Shown here one piece after another: positions 34,705 to 43,480 of a stretch of DNA of 64,000 nucleotides. This stretch comes from Pseudomonadota bacterium (GTDB lineage Bacteria; Pseudomonadota; Alphaproteobacteria; Rhizobiales; Xanthobacteraceae): positions 62,001 to 126,000 of the forward strand of contig JAEXYA010000060.1 of the NCBI GenBank assembly GCA_023451825.1. The letters run 5' to 3'. The notes beneath the pieces were generated by a model, which saw nothing but the letters and a program-made list of their open reading frames with translations, ran no database searches and was not told the DNA's origin. Position 1 is the first letter of the stretch. Every line of letters begins with the position of its first letter. The position numbers were made by a program, and so were the translations under genes.

Positions 34705-35400
34705 ATGATGATCCAGTTTCGATCCCGCCAGCTTGCCGTGATGGCAACTGCTGCAACGCTGCTCGCGACGCCGGGTTTCGCCGCGGAAAAAGTCGCAGCC
34801 GGCCCGGCCACGGGCGCCGCGGTCACAACTGGTCCCACAACAGCTGGCGTCACGACAGCCGGCGTGACGGCAGCAGGGCTCTGGCAGAAGATCGAGGACG
34901 GCAAGCCCGTCGTCTGGGTTCTGGTGGTGAACAATGGCAACTCCTATGAGGGCGCCATCGCCAAGACATTCCCGAGCGCCGACGACAAGCCGGGCGACGA
35001 GATCTGCAGCAAATGCGTCGATGACCGCAAGGGCCAGCCGGTGCTGGGCATCTCGTTCATTCGCGGCATGCAGCAGCAGGGTTTGAAATACGAGAACGGC
35101 AACATTCTCGATCCGCGCGACGGCAAGGTCTACAAGGCCAAGATGAGCGTGAGCGCCGATGGTCGCGCGCTCACCGTGCGTGGCTTCTGGGGCATATCGC
35201 TGCTCGGCAAGGACGAAACCTGGTATCGGCTGCCGGACTCGCAAATGGCCGCGCTGGATCCAAGCGTGACCGCAAAATATTTCCCGAACCAGACGGTGGC
35301 CACCAAGCAGCCGCCGACCGTGGGAAGCTCGGCAGCGAAGTCGCCGCCGATGCGCAAGGCGAGCGCGACACAACCAGTTCAGCAGCCGCAACAGCGCTGA
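34705..35400 (+). CDS. Exported DUF2147 family protein
   Basis: A 231-residue secreted protein. Residues 1-27 are a signal peptide (LAVMATAATLLATPGFAAEK). A low-complexity Thr/Ala/Gly spacer of about 25 residues (TTGPTTAGVTTAGVTAAG) follows, then the DUF2147 domain (about 55-180): GLWQKIEDG, a CSKC pair, PVLGISFIRGM, ILDPRDGKVYKAKM and VRGFWGISLLGKDETWYRL. The tail is Gln/Pro/Ser-rich. The domain is a lipocalin-like barrel of unknown role, often in envelope contexts. AAGGGG precedes a double ATG (34705 and 34708); either may be used. Confidence 0.85.
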   Translation: MMIQFRSRQLAVMATAATLLATPGFAAEKVAAGPATGAAVTTGPTTAGVTTAGVTAAGLWQKIEDGKPVVWVLVVNNGNSYEGAIAKTFPSADDKPGDEICSKCVDDRKGQPVLGISFIRGMQQQGLKYENGNILDPRDGKVYKAKMSVSADGRALTVRGFWGISLLGKDETWYRLPDSQMAALDPSVTAKYFPNQTVATKQPPTVGSSAAKSPPMRKASATQPVQQPQQR

Positions 35401-35416
35401 CGTCGATTTTTGAGAG

Positions 35417-35452
35417 GCGGGCAGAGCGCGATCGCGCTCTGCCCGCTTTTTT
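35417..35452 (+). terminator. Rho-independent terminator after the DUF2147 gene
   Basis: A perfect 14-bp stem, GCGGGCAGAGCGCG (35417-35430) with its complement at 35433-35446, two-base loop AT, followed by TTTTTT. Confidence 0.92.
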
Positions 35453-35468
35453 ATTGATGGGCTTCTAT

Positions 35469-36326
35469 TTATGCGGCTGTGCTGCGATGCTCGCGGAACG
35501 CCGCTGCGATGGTGCGCAGTGCCTTGCGTGATTGCTGATCCGACAATGTCGAGAGCAACACGATCTCCGATGAGGGCAGAGGCGGAAGGCCGAATTTCTT
35601 GCTGATCTCGATCGTGCCGGGTGGCGCCACACGGCAAGGGAAGACGGTGGTGGCGAGCCCCGCTGAAACCGCATTCGCAACCACCGACGATCCTCCACCC
35701 AGAAACACTTCCGTCCACGGGATGCCCGCGGCATCAAGCGCATGGATGGCGATGTCGCGCACGCCGCAGAGCGGGGACAATGCCGCGAGGCGAAGCGGCT
35801 CGCCGGCGCGATGTTCGAAATCAGGTGTCGCAAACCAGCCGAAATTTTCCGGCGCAAGCACGTCGCCGTCGCGCCGATCGTCTTCCCGGCGAATGATCGC
35901 GGCATCCAGTTCACCGCGATCAAAACCCTCCAGGAGTTTGGGGGAATTATCGAGGCGCACCTCGATGGTCAGCGAGGGATCATGCGCATTGAGCCGGGCC
36001 AGCAGCGTCGGCACCTCCGGCCCCACCACATGCGCGGCGATGCCGAGCGTGAAGCGGCGGCGTGTACAGGTCAGTGCTGCCAAGGCGCGATCATGCGCGG
36101 CGAGAAATTCGCGTGCGGCATCGACGAACATCACCCCCTGCGCTGACAGCCGCACGGAGCGCGGCGTGCGCTCGATCAGCTTGTGGCCGAGGCGTTCTTC
36201 CAGCCGCTTCAGCTTCACGCTGATGGCGCCCTGGGTCGTGCCCAGCGCGTCGGCCGCCCGGGTAAAACTCTGCAGATCGGCGATGCTGACGAAGGCCTGC
36301 ACGGCCTCGACGTCCAGAGCGCTCAT
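35469..36326 (-). CDS. LysR family transcriptional regulator
   Basis: A 285-residue LTTR. The N-terminal winged helix is canonical: AFVSIADLQSFTRAADALGT, then GAISVKLKRLEERLGHKLIER. Residues 90-285 form the substrate-binding effector domain. It is divergent from an MFS exporter, 103 bp apart, with an ATC-N9-GAT palindrome in between; it probably controls that exporter. The effector is unknown. Confidence 0.93.
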   Translation of the reverse strand: MSALDVEAVQAFVSIADLQSFTRAADALGTTQGAISVKLKRLEERLGHKLIERTPRSVRLSAQGVMFVDAAREFLAAHDRALAALTCTRRRFTLGIAAHVVGPEVPTLLARLNAHDPSLTIEVRLDNSPKLLEGFDRGELDAAIIRREDDRRDGDVLAPENFGWFATPDFEHRAGEPLRLAALSPLCGVRDIAIHALDAAGIPWTEVFLGGGSSVVANAVSAGLATTVFPCRVAPPGTIEISKKFGLPPLPSSEIVLLSTLSDQQSRKALRTIAAAFREHRSTAA

Positions 36327-36365
36327 GACATCTATCCAGATTTGTTGTCTCTGACATAGTCAATC

Positions 36366-36380
36366 ATCCGGTTATCGGAT
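36366..36380. promoter_or_regulatory. Candidate LysR operator
   Basis: ATCCG-GTTAT-CGGAT is a perfect 5-bp inverted repeat with the T-N11-A / ATC-N9-GAT form of LysR boxes. It lies between the divergent LysR and MFS genes, 50 bp before the MFS start. Confidence 0.6.
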
Positions 36381-36429
36381 GGTCAACTGCTGGCTATGTT
36401 CCGCCCGACATGAAGCGAAGGGCGACACC

Positions 36430-37950
36430 ATGCATTCCGAATCCCGACAGGGCACATTGGCTTTGGCGGCCGTCTGCCTGACATCCCTGATGTTCGGCCT
36501 GGAGATTTCCAGCATTCCCGCCATCCTGCCGACGCTGGAGACGGTGCTGCACGCCGACTTCAAGCAGCTGCAATGGGTGATGAATGCCTACACCATCGCG
36601 GTCACGACGGTCCTGATGGCCACGGGCACGCTGGCGGATCGCTACGGGCGCAAGCGCGTCTATCTGATCGCCATTGTCGCCTTTGCGCTTTCGTCGTTGA
36701 TTTGCGGTCTCGCCCGCGATCCGTTGCTTCTCATCATTGCGCGATTTCTGCAGGGCTTGAGCGGCGGTGCGATGCTGATCTGCCAGGTCTCGGTGCTGTC
36801 GCATCAGTTCCAGGCCGGCCGTGAACGCGCCGTTGCGTTCGGGTGGTGGGGCATCATCTTTGGCATCGGTCTCGGCTTTGGTCCGATCATCGGCGGGGCC
36901 ATCGTCGCGCTGCTCAACTGGGAATGGGTGTTCCTGGTTCACGTCCCGCTGGGCGTGGTCTCGCTTCTGCTCGCAGCGACCGGTGTACAAGAGTCGCGTG
37001 ATCCCGGCTCCAGCCATCTCGATCTTGCGGGCATCATGACGCTGTCGCTCGCGGTGTTCTGCCTGGCTTTCTATATCACGCAGGGGCCCGATCTCGGTTT
37101 TGATAGTTGGGCTGCTCTTGCGGTCGTCGCTGTGTTCATCGCCAGCTTCATTGGCTTCATCATCGCCGAGCGGATCAGTCCGCAGCCGATGTTCGATTTC
37201 AGCGTGTTCCGGATCCGCGACTTCTCCGGCGCGCTGATCGGATCGATGGCCATGAATTTCAGCTTTTGGCCGTTCATGATCTATCTGCCGATCTATTTTC
37301 AGGCCGGGCTCGGCTATGACAGCGTCGGCGCAGGATTGGCGCTGCTGGCTTACACGCTGCCGACGCTGGTGGTGCCGCCGTTGGCCGAGCGCGCTGCGCT
37401 CCGCTATCACGCCGGCCTGATCATTCCGCTCGGCCTGTTCGCCATCGGGCTCGGCTTCATGCTGATGAAGCTCGGTAGTTCGGTGGATAATGCGAGCTGG
37501 CTGACCATGCTGACGGGCTGCATTTTCGCCGGCATCGGTCTCGGCATGACCAACACGCCGGTGACCAATACAACGACCGGGGCGGTGGCGGCCGAGCGCG
37601 CGGGCATGGCGTCGGGCATCGACATGAGCGCGCGCATGATCTCGCTTGCGATCAATATCGCGCTGATGGGGCTCATTCTTGTCGAGGGCGTGCGTGCGTC
37701 GTTGCAGGCGGCCTTGCCGGGGACAATGGATGCAGGCGTGCTGCGATCGATCGCGGAAAGCGTTGCTGCGGGGACGGCGATTGCGCCTGATCGCCATGTG
37801 CCTGATGCCGTCGTCCATCAGGCACTGGTGGACGGCTTTGGCTGGGTGCTGCTCTATGGCGGCGTGAGTGTTTGGATTTTGGCGGTGATCAGTTTTGTGA
37901 TCTTCGGAGAGCGGTTACGCGCGGTCGCAACATCAAGCGCCGTGCCGTAG
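36430..37950 (+). CDS. MFS drug exporter, DHA2 (EmrB/QacA) family
   Basis: A 506-residue protein with about fourteen transmembrane helices, the DHA2 pattern. Motif A, GTLADRYGRKRVYLI, is in the loop between helices 2 and 3, and the helix 5 motif region GIGLGFGPIIGG is present. It would extrude drugs or other hydrophobic compounds using proton flux. ATG 36430 follows GAAGGGCG; a longer upstream start is unsupported. Its stop codon TAG lies inside the left arm of the palindromic repeat that starts at 37947. It is likely controlled by the divergent LysR. Confidence 0.9.
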   Translation: MHSESRQGTLALAAVCLTSLMFGLEISSIPAILPTLETVLHADFKQLQWVMNAYTIAVTTVLMATGTLADRYGRKRVYLIAIVAFALSSLICGLARDPLLLIIARFLQGLSGGAMLICQVSVLSHQFQAGRERAVAFGWWGIIFGIGLGFGPIIGGAIVALLNWEWVFLVHVPLGVVSLLLAATGVQESRDPGSSHLDLAGIMTLSLAVFCLAFYITQGPDLGFDSWAALAVVAVFIASFIGFIIAERISPQPMFDFSVFRIRDFSGALIGSMAMNFSFWPFMIYLPIYFQAGLGYDSVGAGLALLAYTLPTLVVPPLAERAALRYHAGLIIPLGLFAIGLGFMLMKLGSSVDNASWLTMLTGCIFAGIGLGMTNTPVTNTTTGAVAAERAGMASGIDMSARMISLAINIALMGLILVEGVRASLQAALPGTMDAGVLRSIAESVAAGTAIAPDRHVPDAVVHQALVDGFGWVLLYGGVSVWILAVISFVIFGERLRAVATSSAVP

Positions 37951-38054
37951 GATGGGTTGAGCGGAGCGAAAACCCATCACGTCGGTCGTGCGGCAGGCTC
38001 GGCCGGTGGGTTTTCACTCCGGCACTACGTGCCTTCGTTCAACCCACCCTACAA
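37947..38054. repeat. Intergenic palindromic repeat containing a stop codon
   Basis: GTAGGATGGGTT at the left pairs with AACCCACCCTAC at the right, with an inner AAAACCCA / TGGGTTTT pair. The TAG of the left arm is the stop codon of the preceding MFS gene. Confidence 0.82.
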
Positions 38055-38062
38055 GCAGAGCG

Positions 38063-40018
38063 TCACTGCTGCACCGGCGCCAGTGGCTCCTGCGAGACTT
38101 CCGCTTCCGCACCAAGCCGCAACACGCTTGCCGCTGCCGGCACCACGGCATCTGCCATCGCCGCATGGCCTTCGCCGGTGGGATGGATCGCGCCGCCATA
38201 GACGGCGGAGAGCACGCCCCAGGTGGCGTCGTGGATGTCCGCCGGCTGGATCGCGGCCGAATAACCCTGCGGATAGGTCATCGCGGCAAAGTAGCTGTCA
38301 TTGGCATCGCGGATCCAGCGCGCGCGTGGGGCGTATGCGCGGAATTCGCTGGCGCCACGGCCGCAGGCCAAAGGCTGCTGGGCGGATTCGACGAGGCTCG
38401 TGTTGAAGCTGTCGCCCGTGGGCGAGAAGCAGGCGCGGTCGAATTCGGGATCGTTGCTGCCGCGTGCACAAAATCCGTGATTGGCAAAGGACTGCTGATG
38501 CGCATCGACGAAGGTCATGCGATCGGCTTCGGGAGCGCGGCACAACACGCCGCCTTCGCACATGGCGACCGAACGCAGCCGCGGCAGGAATTCGCGATCG
38601 ACGAAGCTGGTGACATTGGAGAGCCGGCGCGCATCGGCGGAGAAGGATGGATGCACATCGAAGCCGGCGGGGCCGCCGGGGCAGGCGCCGCCATTGACCA
38701 GCGCGGGATTGGCATAGGCGGCGAACACCACGCGGTTCATGTCGCCGCCGACCAGCGGCTTCAGCTGCTCGCGGAGCTTGCCGAAGGCGGCGGGAAGATC
38801 GCGGACCAATGCGTTGCGCGAATCGTCCACCGAGCCCAGCAGGCCGGCGCGCTTGAACAGCGTGCGTTCGGTATCGTTATCGACGATCACGTCGGCGACG
38901 AGGCCGGAGAAGTTGATGTCATTGGCGCCGATGGACAGCAGCACCAGATCGAGCCGGCGGTTCGGCGCACGGCGCTTCGCAGCGGCCATCGCGTCGCGCA
39001 GTTCGGCGACCTGGCCATTGACGCTGCCGGCGCAGGTGGATGCGTTCTTGGTGGTCAGGCATTCGCGCGCGCGCTGGCTGCCGAGCAGGCCGTCGGGAAT
39101 GGTCGCGCCGGAGCAGGCGAGCGGCAGATAGGTGACGGCGATATGCGGATACTGAACGGCGAGGGCGATCGCGGCGCGGGTCTGGTAGCTGTAGAGCGAG
39201 CGATGGCAGGCGGCATTCAGCCACTGCGCACCGGCGCGCTGCCAGGCTTGCAGCGATTCATAGGAATCGCAGGACCGGCCGCCTTTGAAGCCGGCACGGC
39301 TCGGTCGGTAATATTGCGCGGTGGGACCGCCCGAATAGGAGCGGAAGCAGAAGCCGTCGTCGGAGAGGGCGACGGGGCGGTCCGGATTGCCTTCGCCGGA
39401 GGCAATGGAATCGCCGAGGCCGGCGATCAGGATGTCGCGCACGACGATGTCCGTTGATGTGCGTAGCGGACCTTCACCGCTGGAGACATCCACGGTGGCG
39501 ACAGTGCGGCGGCCATAGAGCGCGCGAAAATTGATCGGCTCGGCGCAGTCGAGCGTGGATTGGCGCGGGCCTTCGCCATCGTCGAAGGTCCAGGCACAGA
39601 CGGCGCCGACCGGCACTTCGCCGGTGAGGCGAACGGTGATCGGGTGATCCGACGGCGTCAGATAGCTTTCCTTGGCGCCTTCTCGCGTGCAGGGCTCGCT
39701 GATCTTGCCGGCGAGATCGATGCACAGCCGTCCAACGGTGTTACGCGCCCATCCGCGGCCGTCGCTCTGCAAGGCGAGCGCCTGTTCGGAGCCGAGCACG
39801 CTGCGATTGCGCATCGCATCGACGTGAAGCTGGAAGTCGCGTTCTTCCTTGAACAGGCGGAAGCGATTGCGGACCTCCCAGGAAATCTGGATCGACGCAT
39901 TGTTGGCGGGCGGCGGGGCAATGGCGGTCGGCGCCTGGGCGGCGGCCGGCTGCGTGAACGCCATGCCGGCAAGCGTGACGGCGACGAGAAATGAACGTCT
40001 GAAAAAAGCGATGGCCAT
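38063..40018 (-). CDS. Exported SGNH/GDSL-family hydrolase
   Basis: A 651-residue secreted protein. The signal peptide is FFRRSFLVAVTLAGMAFTQP, with cleavage near PAAAQA. An N-terminal domain (about 40-195, with Cys pairs and DDGEGP, looking Ig-like) precedes a large SGNH hydrolase domain: block I GLGDSIASGEGNP (nucleophile Ser), LACSGATI, block III SIGANDINFS (Gly/Asn) and block V IHPTGEGHAAM (catalytic His). About a dozen Cys suggest disulfides. It should hydrolyse an ester or acetyl group in the envelope or outside. ATG at 40018 or GTG at 40036 could start it. It stands alone between repeats. Confidence 0.85.
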   Translation of the reverse strand: MAIAFFRRSFLVAVTLAGMAFTQPAAAQAPTAIAPPPANNASIQISWEVRNRFRLFKEERDFQLHVDAMRNRSVLGSEQALALQSDGRGWARNTVGRLCIDLAGKISEPCTREGAKESYLTPSDHPITVRLTGEVPVGAVCAWTFDDGEGPRQSTLDCAEPINFRALYGRRTVATVDVSSGEGPLRTSTDIVVRDILIAGLGDSIASGEGNPDRPVALSDDGFCFRSYSGGPTAQYYRPSRAGFKGGRSCDSYESLQAWQRAGAQWLNAACHRSLYSYQTRAAIALAVQYPHIAVTYLPLACSGATIPDGLLGSQRARECLTTKNASTCAGSVNGQVAELRDAMAAAKRRAPNRRLDLVLLSIGANDINFSGLVADVIVDNDTERTLFKRAGLLGSVDDSRNALVRDLPAAFGKLREQLKPLVGGDMNRVVFAAYANPALVNGGACPGGPAGFDVHPSFSADARRLSNVTSFVDREFLPRLRSVAMCEGGVLCRAPEADRMTFVDAHQQSFANHGFCARGSNDPEFDRACFSPTGDSFNTSLVESAQQPLACGRGASEFRAYAPRARWIRDANDSYFAAMTYPQGYSAAIQPADIHDATWGVLSAVYGGAIHPTGEGHAAMADAVVPAAASVLRLGAEAEVSQEPLAPVQQ

Positions 40019-40119
40019 GGGGTGCTTGAACGTCACGTATGGGGCGGAAGTAGGGAACGCGTAGCATGGCCCGCGTGTTCCGCGGAGTAGGTTCGTGGGC
40101 GATCAGCAGGATTTGAGAC

Positions 40120-40220
40120 TGTCATCGCCCGGCTTGACCGGGCGATCCAGTAGACACTGGCTTTTTGTAATAGAGCCGTGACGGCGCTGTTTACTGGATC
40201 CCCGCTTTCGCGGGGATGAC
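40120..40220. repeat. Intergenic palindromic repeat
   Basis: GTCATCGCCCGGCTTGACCG near 40120 and the CCCCGCTTTCGCGGGGATGAC block at the right form a long inverted pair, with GATCCAGTA (left) matched by TACTGGATC (right). It is a dispersed extragenic palindrome, lying just after the convergent-side end of the YbhN-like gene. Confidence 0.82.
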
Positions 40221-40235
40221 AGATGGAGGCTCGTT

Positions 40236-41312
40236 TCAGCCGTGCGACTGCCGCTTCAGCGGCTGCTGATGCACCACCACCGGGGCCGGCTCGCCCTCAC
40301 GGCGCTCGCTGGCGCCGTTGATCTTGCGCTGCTGCCACGGCTTGATGACGCTCAGCCAGAGCTCGCGGGTGCCCATGATGCAAATGGAGATCGCGAAGGG
40401 GATCATGAAATACAGGATGCGGAACATCACCACGGTGGCGACGAGCTCTTCCTGCTTGAACTGCGGCAGCGCCACCAGCATGGCGGCGTCGAACACGCCG
40501 AGGCTGCCTGGCGCATGGCTGGCGAAGCCGAGCAATGTGGCGAGGATGAACACCACCGCGACCGACACGAAGTCGATATGGGGCGTTTCCGGCATCAACA
40601 GATAGAACGCCAGTGCGCAGAAGCCGAGATCGATCACGCCGATGGCGATCTGCAGCAGCGTGAGCGGCGTCGACGGCAGCATGACCTTCCAGCCGTTCTG
40701 GCCGAGCTGGCGGCGCTCCTTGCCACTCGCGACCCAGACCAGATAGCCGATGATGCCGGCGAGACAGCCGAGGCCGATCAGGCGGTTGATGGCGTCCGGC
40801 AGCTGGTCGATGGCCGAGGCGGCCTGGGGGTGCCAGACCATGCCGATGCCGAGCACGAAGCAGTTGCCGAGCCAGAAAGTGAGGCCGGAGATGAAGCAGA
40901 TCTTTGCGACATCGATGGCGTTCAGCCCGTAGTCCGAATAGATGCGGAAACGGATCGCGCCGCCGGTGAAGACGGTGGCGCCGAGATTGTGGCCGATCGT
41001 GTAGCTGGTGAAGCTGGACAGCGCGGCGATGCGATACGGGACGTGGTTCTTGCCGATCGTCCGCAACGCGAAGAAGTCATAGAAGGTGAGGGTGCAGAAG
41101 GCCCCGATCACGCACAGGGTCGCCAGGGTGATTTCCATGGTCGACTTGGCAGCCATCGCCGCAAACACTTTTGCAGTGTCGAGGCCTTTCAGCGTGGTCA
41201 CCAGATGCGAGATGGCGAGCGCAATGACGATCAGGCTCGCGACAACACCCAGCCGTTTCCAGCCGATATGCTGCTTGAAGCCACGCCCGAGCGCGGTCAG
41301 CAATCGAAACAT
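40236..41312 (-). CDS. YbhN/LPG-synthase-TM family membrane protein
   Basis: A 358-residue protein with about eight helices, matching the flippase-like transmembrane part of lysylphosphatidylglycerol synthases (UPF0104/YbhN). Landmarks are LSSFTSYTIGHNLGATVFTG, GAIRFRIY, and LGFASHAPGSLGVFDAAML with the conserved H-x-PG-x2G-xF region. It lacks the aminoacyl-transferase domain, so it is not a full MprF. Relatives are thought to move lipids or polyprenyl-linked substrates. A GGGAGGA site precedes ATG at 41312. Confidence 0.85.
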   Translation of the reverse strand: MFRLLTALGRGFKQHIGWKRLGVVASLIVIALAISHLVTTLKGLDTAKVFAAMAAKSTMEITLATLCVIGAFCTLTFYDFFALRTIGKNHVPYRIAALSSFTSYTIGHNLGATVFTGGAIRFRIYSDYGLNAIDVAKICFISGLTFWLGNCFVLGIGMVWHPQAASAIDQLPDAINRLIGLGCLAGIIGYLVWVASGKERRQLGQNGWKVMLPSTPLTLLQIAIGVIDLGFCALAFYLLMPETPHIDFVSVAVVFILATLLGFASHAPGSLGVFDAAMLVALPQFKQEELVATVVMFRILYFMIPFAISICIMGTRELWLSVIKPWQQRKINGASERREGEPAPVVVHQQPLKRQSHG

Positions 41313-41740
41313 TCGTCCTCCCGGCGGAGCGCGAACAAAGGGAATGCCGATTTTTGCAAGAGGCAGTGCATGGGACTGGAGCTGGCCGATTCACTCATAC
41401 GCGACGTTCATCTATCTTACTGAAACCTTTACGGCAAAATCAGCCCGTTGTGCAGTCCTTGACTCCGTCAGCGTTAATGCCCGGGCCGCGATCCCGTCAC
41501 ATTCCCGCCGCGGCTGCAATCTGTCTGAAGTTGCACGTTAAATCCGTCCCAGTCGCTTCCGCATTGATATAGGCCGTAAAGCCGCATGTTCCAGGCGGAA
41601 GCACGCCCGTGATCAGGAACATGTCCCGAAGTGATGGGTTGGCGGTGGTATCTGCAACCGAATGAGACGCGGCTAAAAGACACAAGGCGCTTGCCGACGC
41701 GGGTGTCGTCGCGTCGTCATTCCAATCATGGGAGATGGCC

Positions 41741-42247
41741 ATGGGATTGTTTACCCGCGACATCAAGACGATGGACGACCTGTTCGTACACCAGCTGCAG
41801 GACATTTATTATGCCGAGAAACAGCTGCTGAAAGCGTTGCCCAAGATGGCCGGCAAGGCCACCGAGCCGAAGCTGAAGCAAGGATTTGAGGAGCACCTGA
41901 AACAGACCGAGGTGCATGTGCAGCGCCTCGAAGAGGTGTTCAAGATGCATGGCGCCGAGGTGAAAGCCGTGACCTGTCCGGCCATCGACGGTATCATCAA
42001 GGAAGCCGACGAGACCGCCGGCGAAGTCGCCGACAAGCATGTGCTCGATGCCGCGCTGATCAACGCGGCGCAGGCAGCAGAGCACTACGAGATCGTGCGC
42101 TATGGCAGCCTGATCGCCTGGGCTCGCCAGCTCGGCCGCAACGACTGCGCGGCGGTGCTGCAGAAGACGCTGGATGAAGAGAAGCAGACCGATGCAAAGC
42201 TGACGTCGCTGGCGGAAGGCAAAGTCAATCTACGCGCGGCGAGCTGA
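41741..42247 (+). CDS. DUF892 ferritin-like protein (YciE/YciF family)
   Basis: A 168-residue four-helix protein of the DUF892 family. The start LFVHQLQDIYYAEKQLLKAL and the later EEHLKQTEVHVQRLEEVF and AAEHYEIVRYGSL carry Glu and His residues suited to a di-iron site. The family is linked to osmotic and stress responses. ATG 41741 is chosen because GGAG lies six bases before it; ATG 41735 directly abuts that site. Confidence 0.88.
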   Translation: MGLFTRDIKTMDDLFVHQLQDIYYAEKQLLKALPKMAGKATEPKLKQGFEEHLKQTEVHVQRLEEVFKMHGAEVKAVTCPAIDGIIKEADETAGEVADKHVLDAALINAAQAAEHYEIVRYGSLIAWARQLGRNDCAAVLQKTLDEEKQTDAKLTSLAEGKVNLRAAS

Positions 42248-42264
42248 TAAGATCGGCCACTCAC

Positions 42265-42298
42265 AAAATCGCGCGGGTGAACGCTCGCGCGATTTTTT
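42265..42298. terminator. Rho-independent terminator after the DUF892 gene
   Basis: AAAATCGCGCG pairs with CGCGCGATTTT around a 10-base loop and ends in TTTTTT. It overlaps the stop codon of the convergent minus-strand gene, so it may serve both. Confidence 0.88.
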
Positions 42299-42731
42299 AT
42301 GCGCGTTTCATCGCGAAATGCGAACCGCAAAAGGCCATGATGCCGCCGAGCACGACGGCGATCAGGCCGGCGGTCACGCCCGACGCGGTCGGGATCGCAT
42401 TGGGCGCTGACGCGGCCTGGCCGGCGCCCGCCAGCACCAGCACGCCGATGCCGATCAGGAAATGGCGCAAGCGCCGCGGGATGCGGCCTGACGCCGCGCT
42501 GTCCATCAGATTGGCCGCCACATAGCCGCTGACAAATCCCATCGCGGCGATCAGCCACCAGGCGATGGCCGAGCCAGCGGGCATGAAATGGGCGGGATCG
42601 TTGCGCCAGAGGCCGCCGAGATCGAGGCCGAAACGCTGGCCGAGCATGTGCACGGCGAGCGCCAGCATCACCCCGGAAATCGTCGCACCCGCCAGAATCA
42701 GGCGGCGCGGAAAAATGGTCGTCTCGGCCAT
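42297..42731 (-). CDS. Small integral membrane protein, function unknown
   Basis: A 144-residue protein with four predicted helices: LILAGATISGVMLALAVHML, AWWLIAAMGFVSGYVAANLM, FLIGIGVLVLAGAGQAA and ASGVTAGLIAVVLGGIMAF. I do not recognise a named family. ATG at 42731 starts MAETTIFPRR. It ends inside the shared terminator with the DUF892 gene and is divergent from the next membrane protein. Confidence 0.75.
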   Translation of the reverse strand: MAETTIFPRRLILAGATISGVMLALAVHMLGQRFGLDLGGLWRNDPAHFMPAGSAIAWWLIAAMGFVSGYVAANLMDSAASGRIPRRLRHFLIGIGVLVLAGAGQAASAPNAIPTASGVTAGLIAVVLGGIMAFCGSHFAMKRA

Positions 42732-42791
42732 GCAGAGCTTGTAAGGGACGGGGAGGCGCTTGCGCAAGCGCGGCCGGGGAGATCGAGCGAC

Positions 42792-43388
42792 GTGTTGGGT
42801 TCACTGCTGAATAGGCCGGGCGAGGCGAGCGACGGAAAGACCTATTTCTATCGCGCCTCACTGATGGGGCCGGCCTATCGGTTCGAACTGACCGATGAGG
42901 GGATCGTTTGGACCGTCGGGCGGCGGTCGGGGCTCTGGCCTTATGCTGATGTCACCTCGGTGCGTTTGTCCTATCGGCCGATGGCGATGCAGCGGAAGCG
43001 CTACAGTGCGGAACTGCGCAATCGTGTGGGCAAGCGGCTCAAGATGTTCTCCACGACGAAACAGACAGCGGCGTTGATGGAGCCGCAATTCGGCTATCCC
43101 GCTTTCATCGCAACATTGCATGAGAAGCTCGCCGCTGCGGGCAGCACGGCGACATTGAGCGCGGGCATCAAGCCGCTGACCTTCAATGTGCTGGCGGCGG
43201 CACTCGCGTTGCTCGGCCTCGCGATGGCGGCGCTGTTGATCCGTGCACTGGTCACCGGCGAATTTGCCGGCGTGGTGTTCATCGTGCTGCTCAGCGCGCT
43301 GTTCGGCTGGCAGGGCTGGGATTTTCTCAGGCGCAACCGGCCGCGCAGCTATACATTCGATGACGTGCCGCGGGAGTTGCTGGGGTAA
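42792..43388 (+). CDS. Membrane protein, function unknown
   Basis: A 198-residue protein. Residues 10-115 look like a soluble PH-like or barrel domain (YRFELTDEGIVWTVGRRSGL, then RLSYRPMAMQRKRY); two C-terminal helices follow (about 128-150 and 156-176, FNVLAAALALLGLAMAALL and VVFIVLLSALFGWQGWDFL). GTG 42792 is taken as the start because GGGGAGAT lies 8-15 bases upstream. Function not recognised. It is divergent from the preceding small membrane protein gene. Confidence 0.75.
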   Translation: MLGSLLNRPGEASDGKTYFYRASLMGPAYRFELTDEGIVWTVGRRSGLWPYADVTSVRLSYRPMAMQRKRYSAELRNRVGKRLKMFSTTKQTAALMEPQFGYPAFIATLHEKLAAAGSTATLSAGIKPLTFNVLAAALALLGLAMAALLIRALVTGEFAGVVFIVLLSALFGWQGWDFLRRNRPRSYTFDDVPRELLG

Positions 43389-43389
43389 C

Positions 43390-43478
43390 TGTAGGGTGGG
43401 CAAAGCGTAGCGTGCCCACCGTCACCAGCCGTGCGTTTGATGGTGGGCACGTCGCTCCGCTCCTTTGCCCACCCTACA
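43390..43478. repeat. Palindromic repeat, family A copy 2
   Basis: TGTAGGGTGGGCAAAG at the left is inverted at the right as CTTTGCCCACCCTACA, with inner arms GTGCCCACC/GGTGGGCAC. Closely similar to the copy at 25692-25779. It sits between two convergent genes. Confidence 0.85.
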
Positions 43479-43480
43479 GA

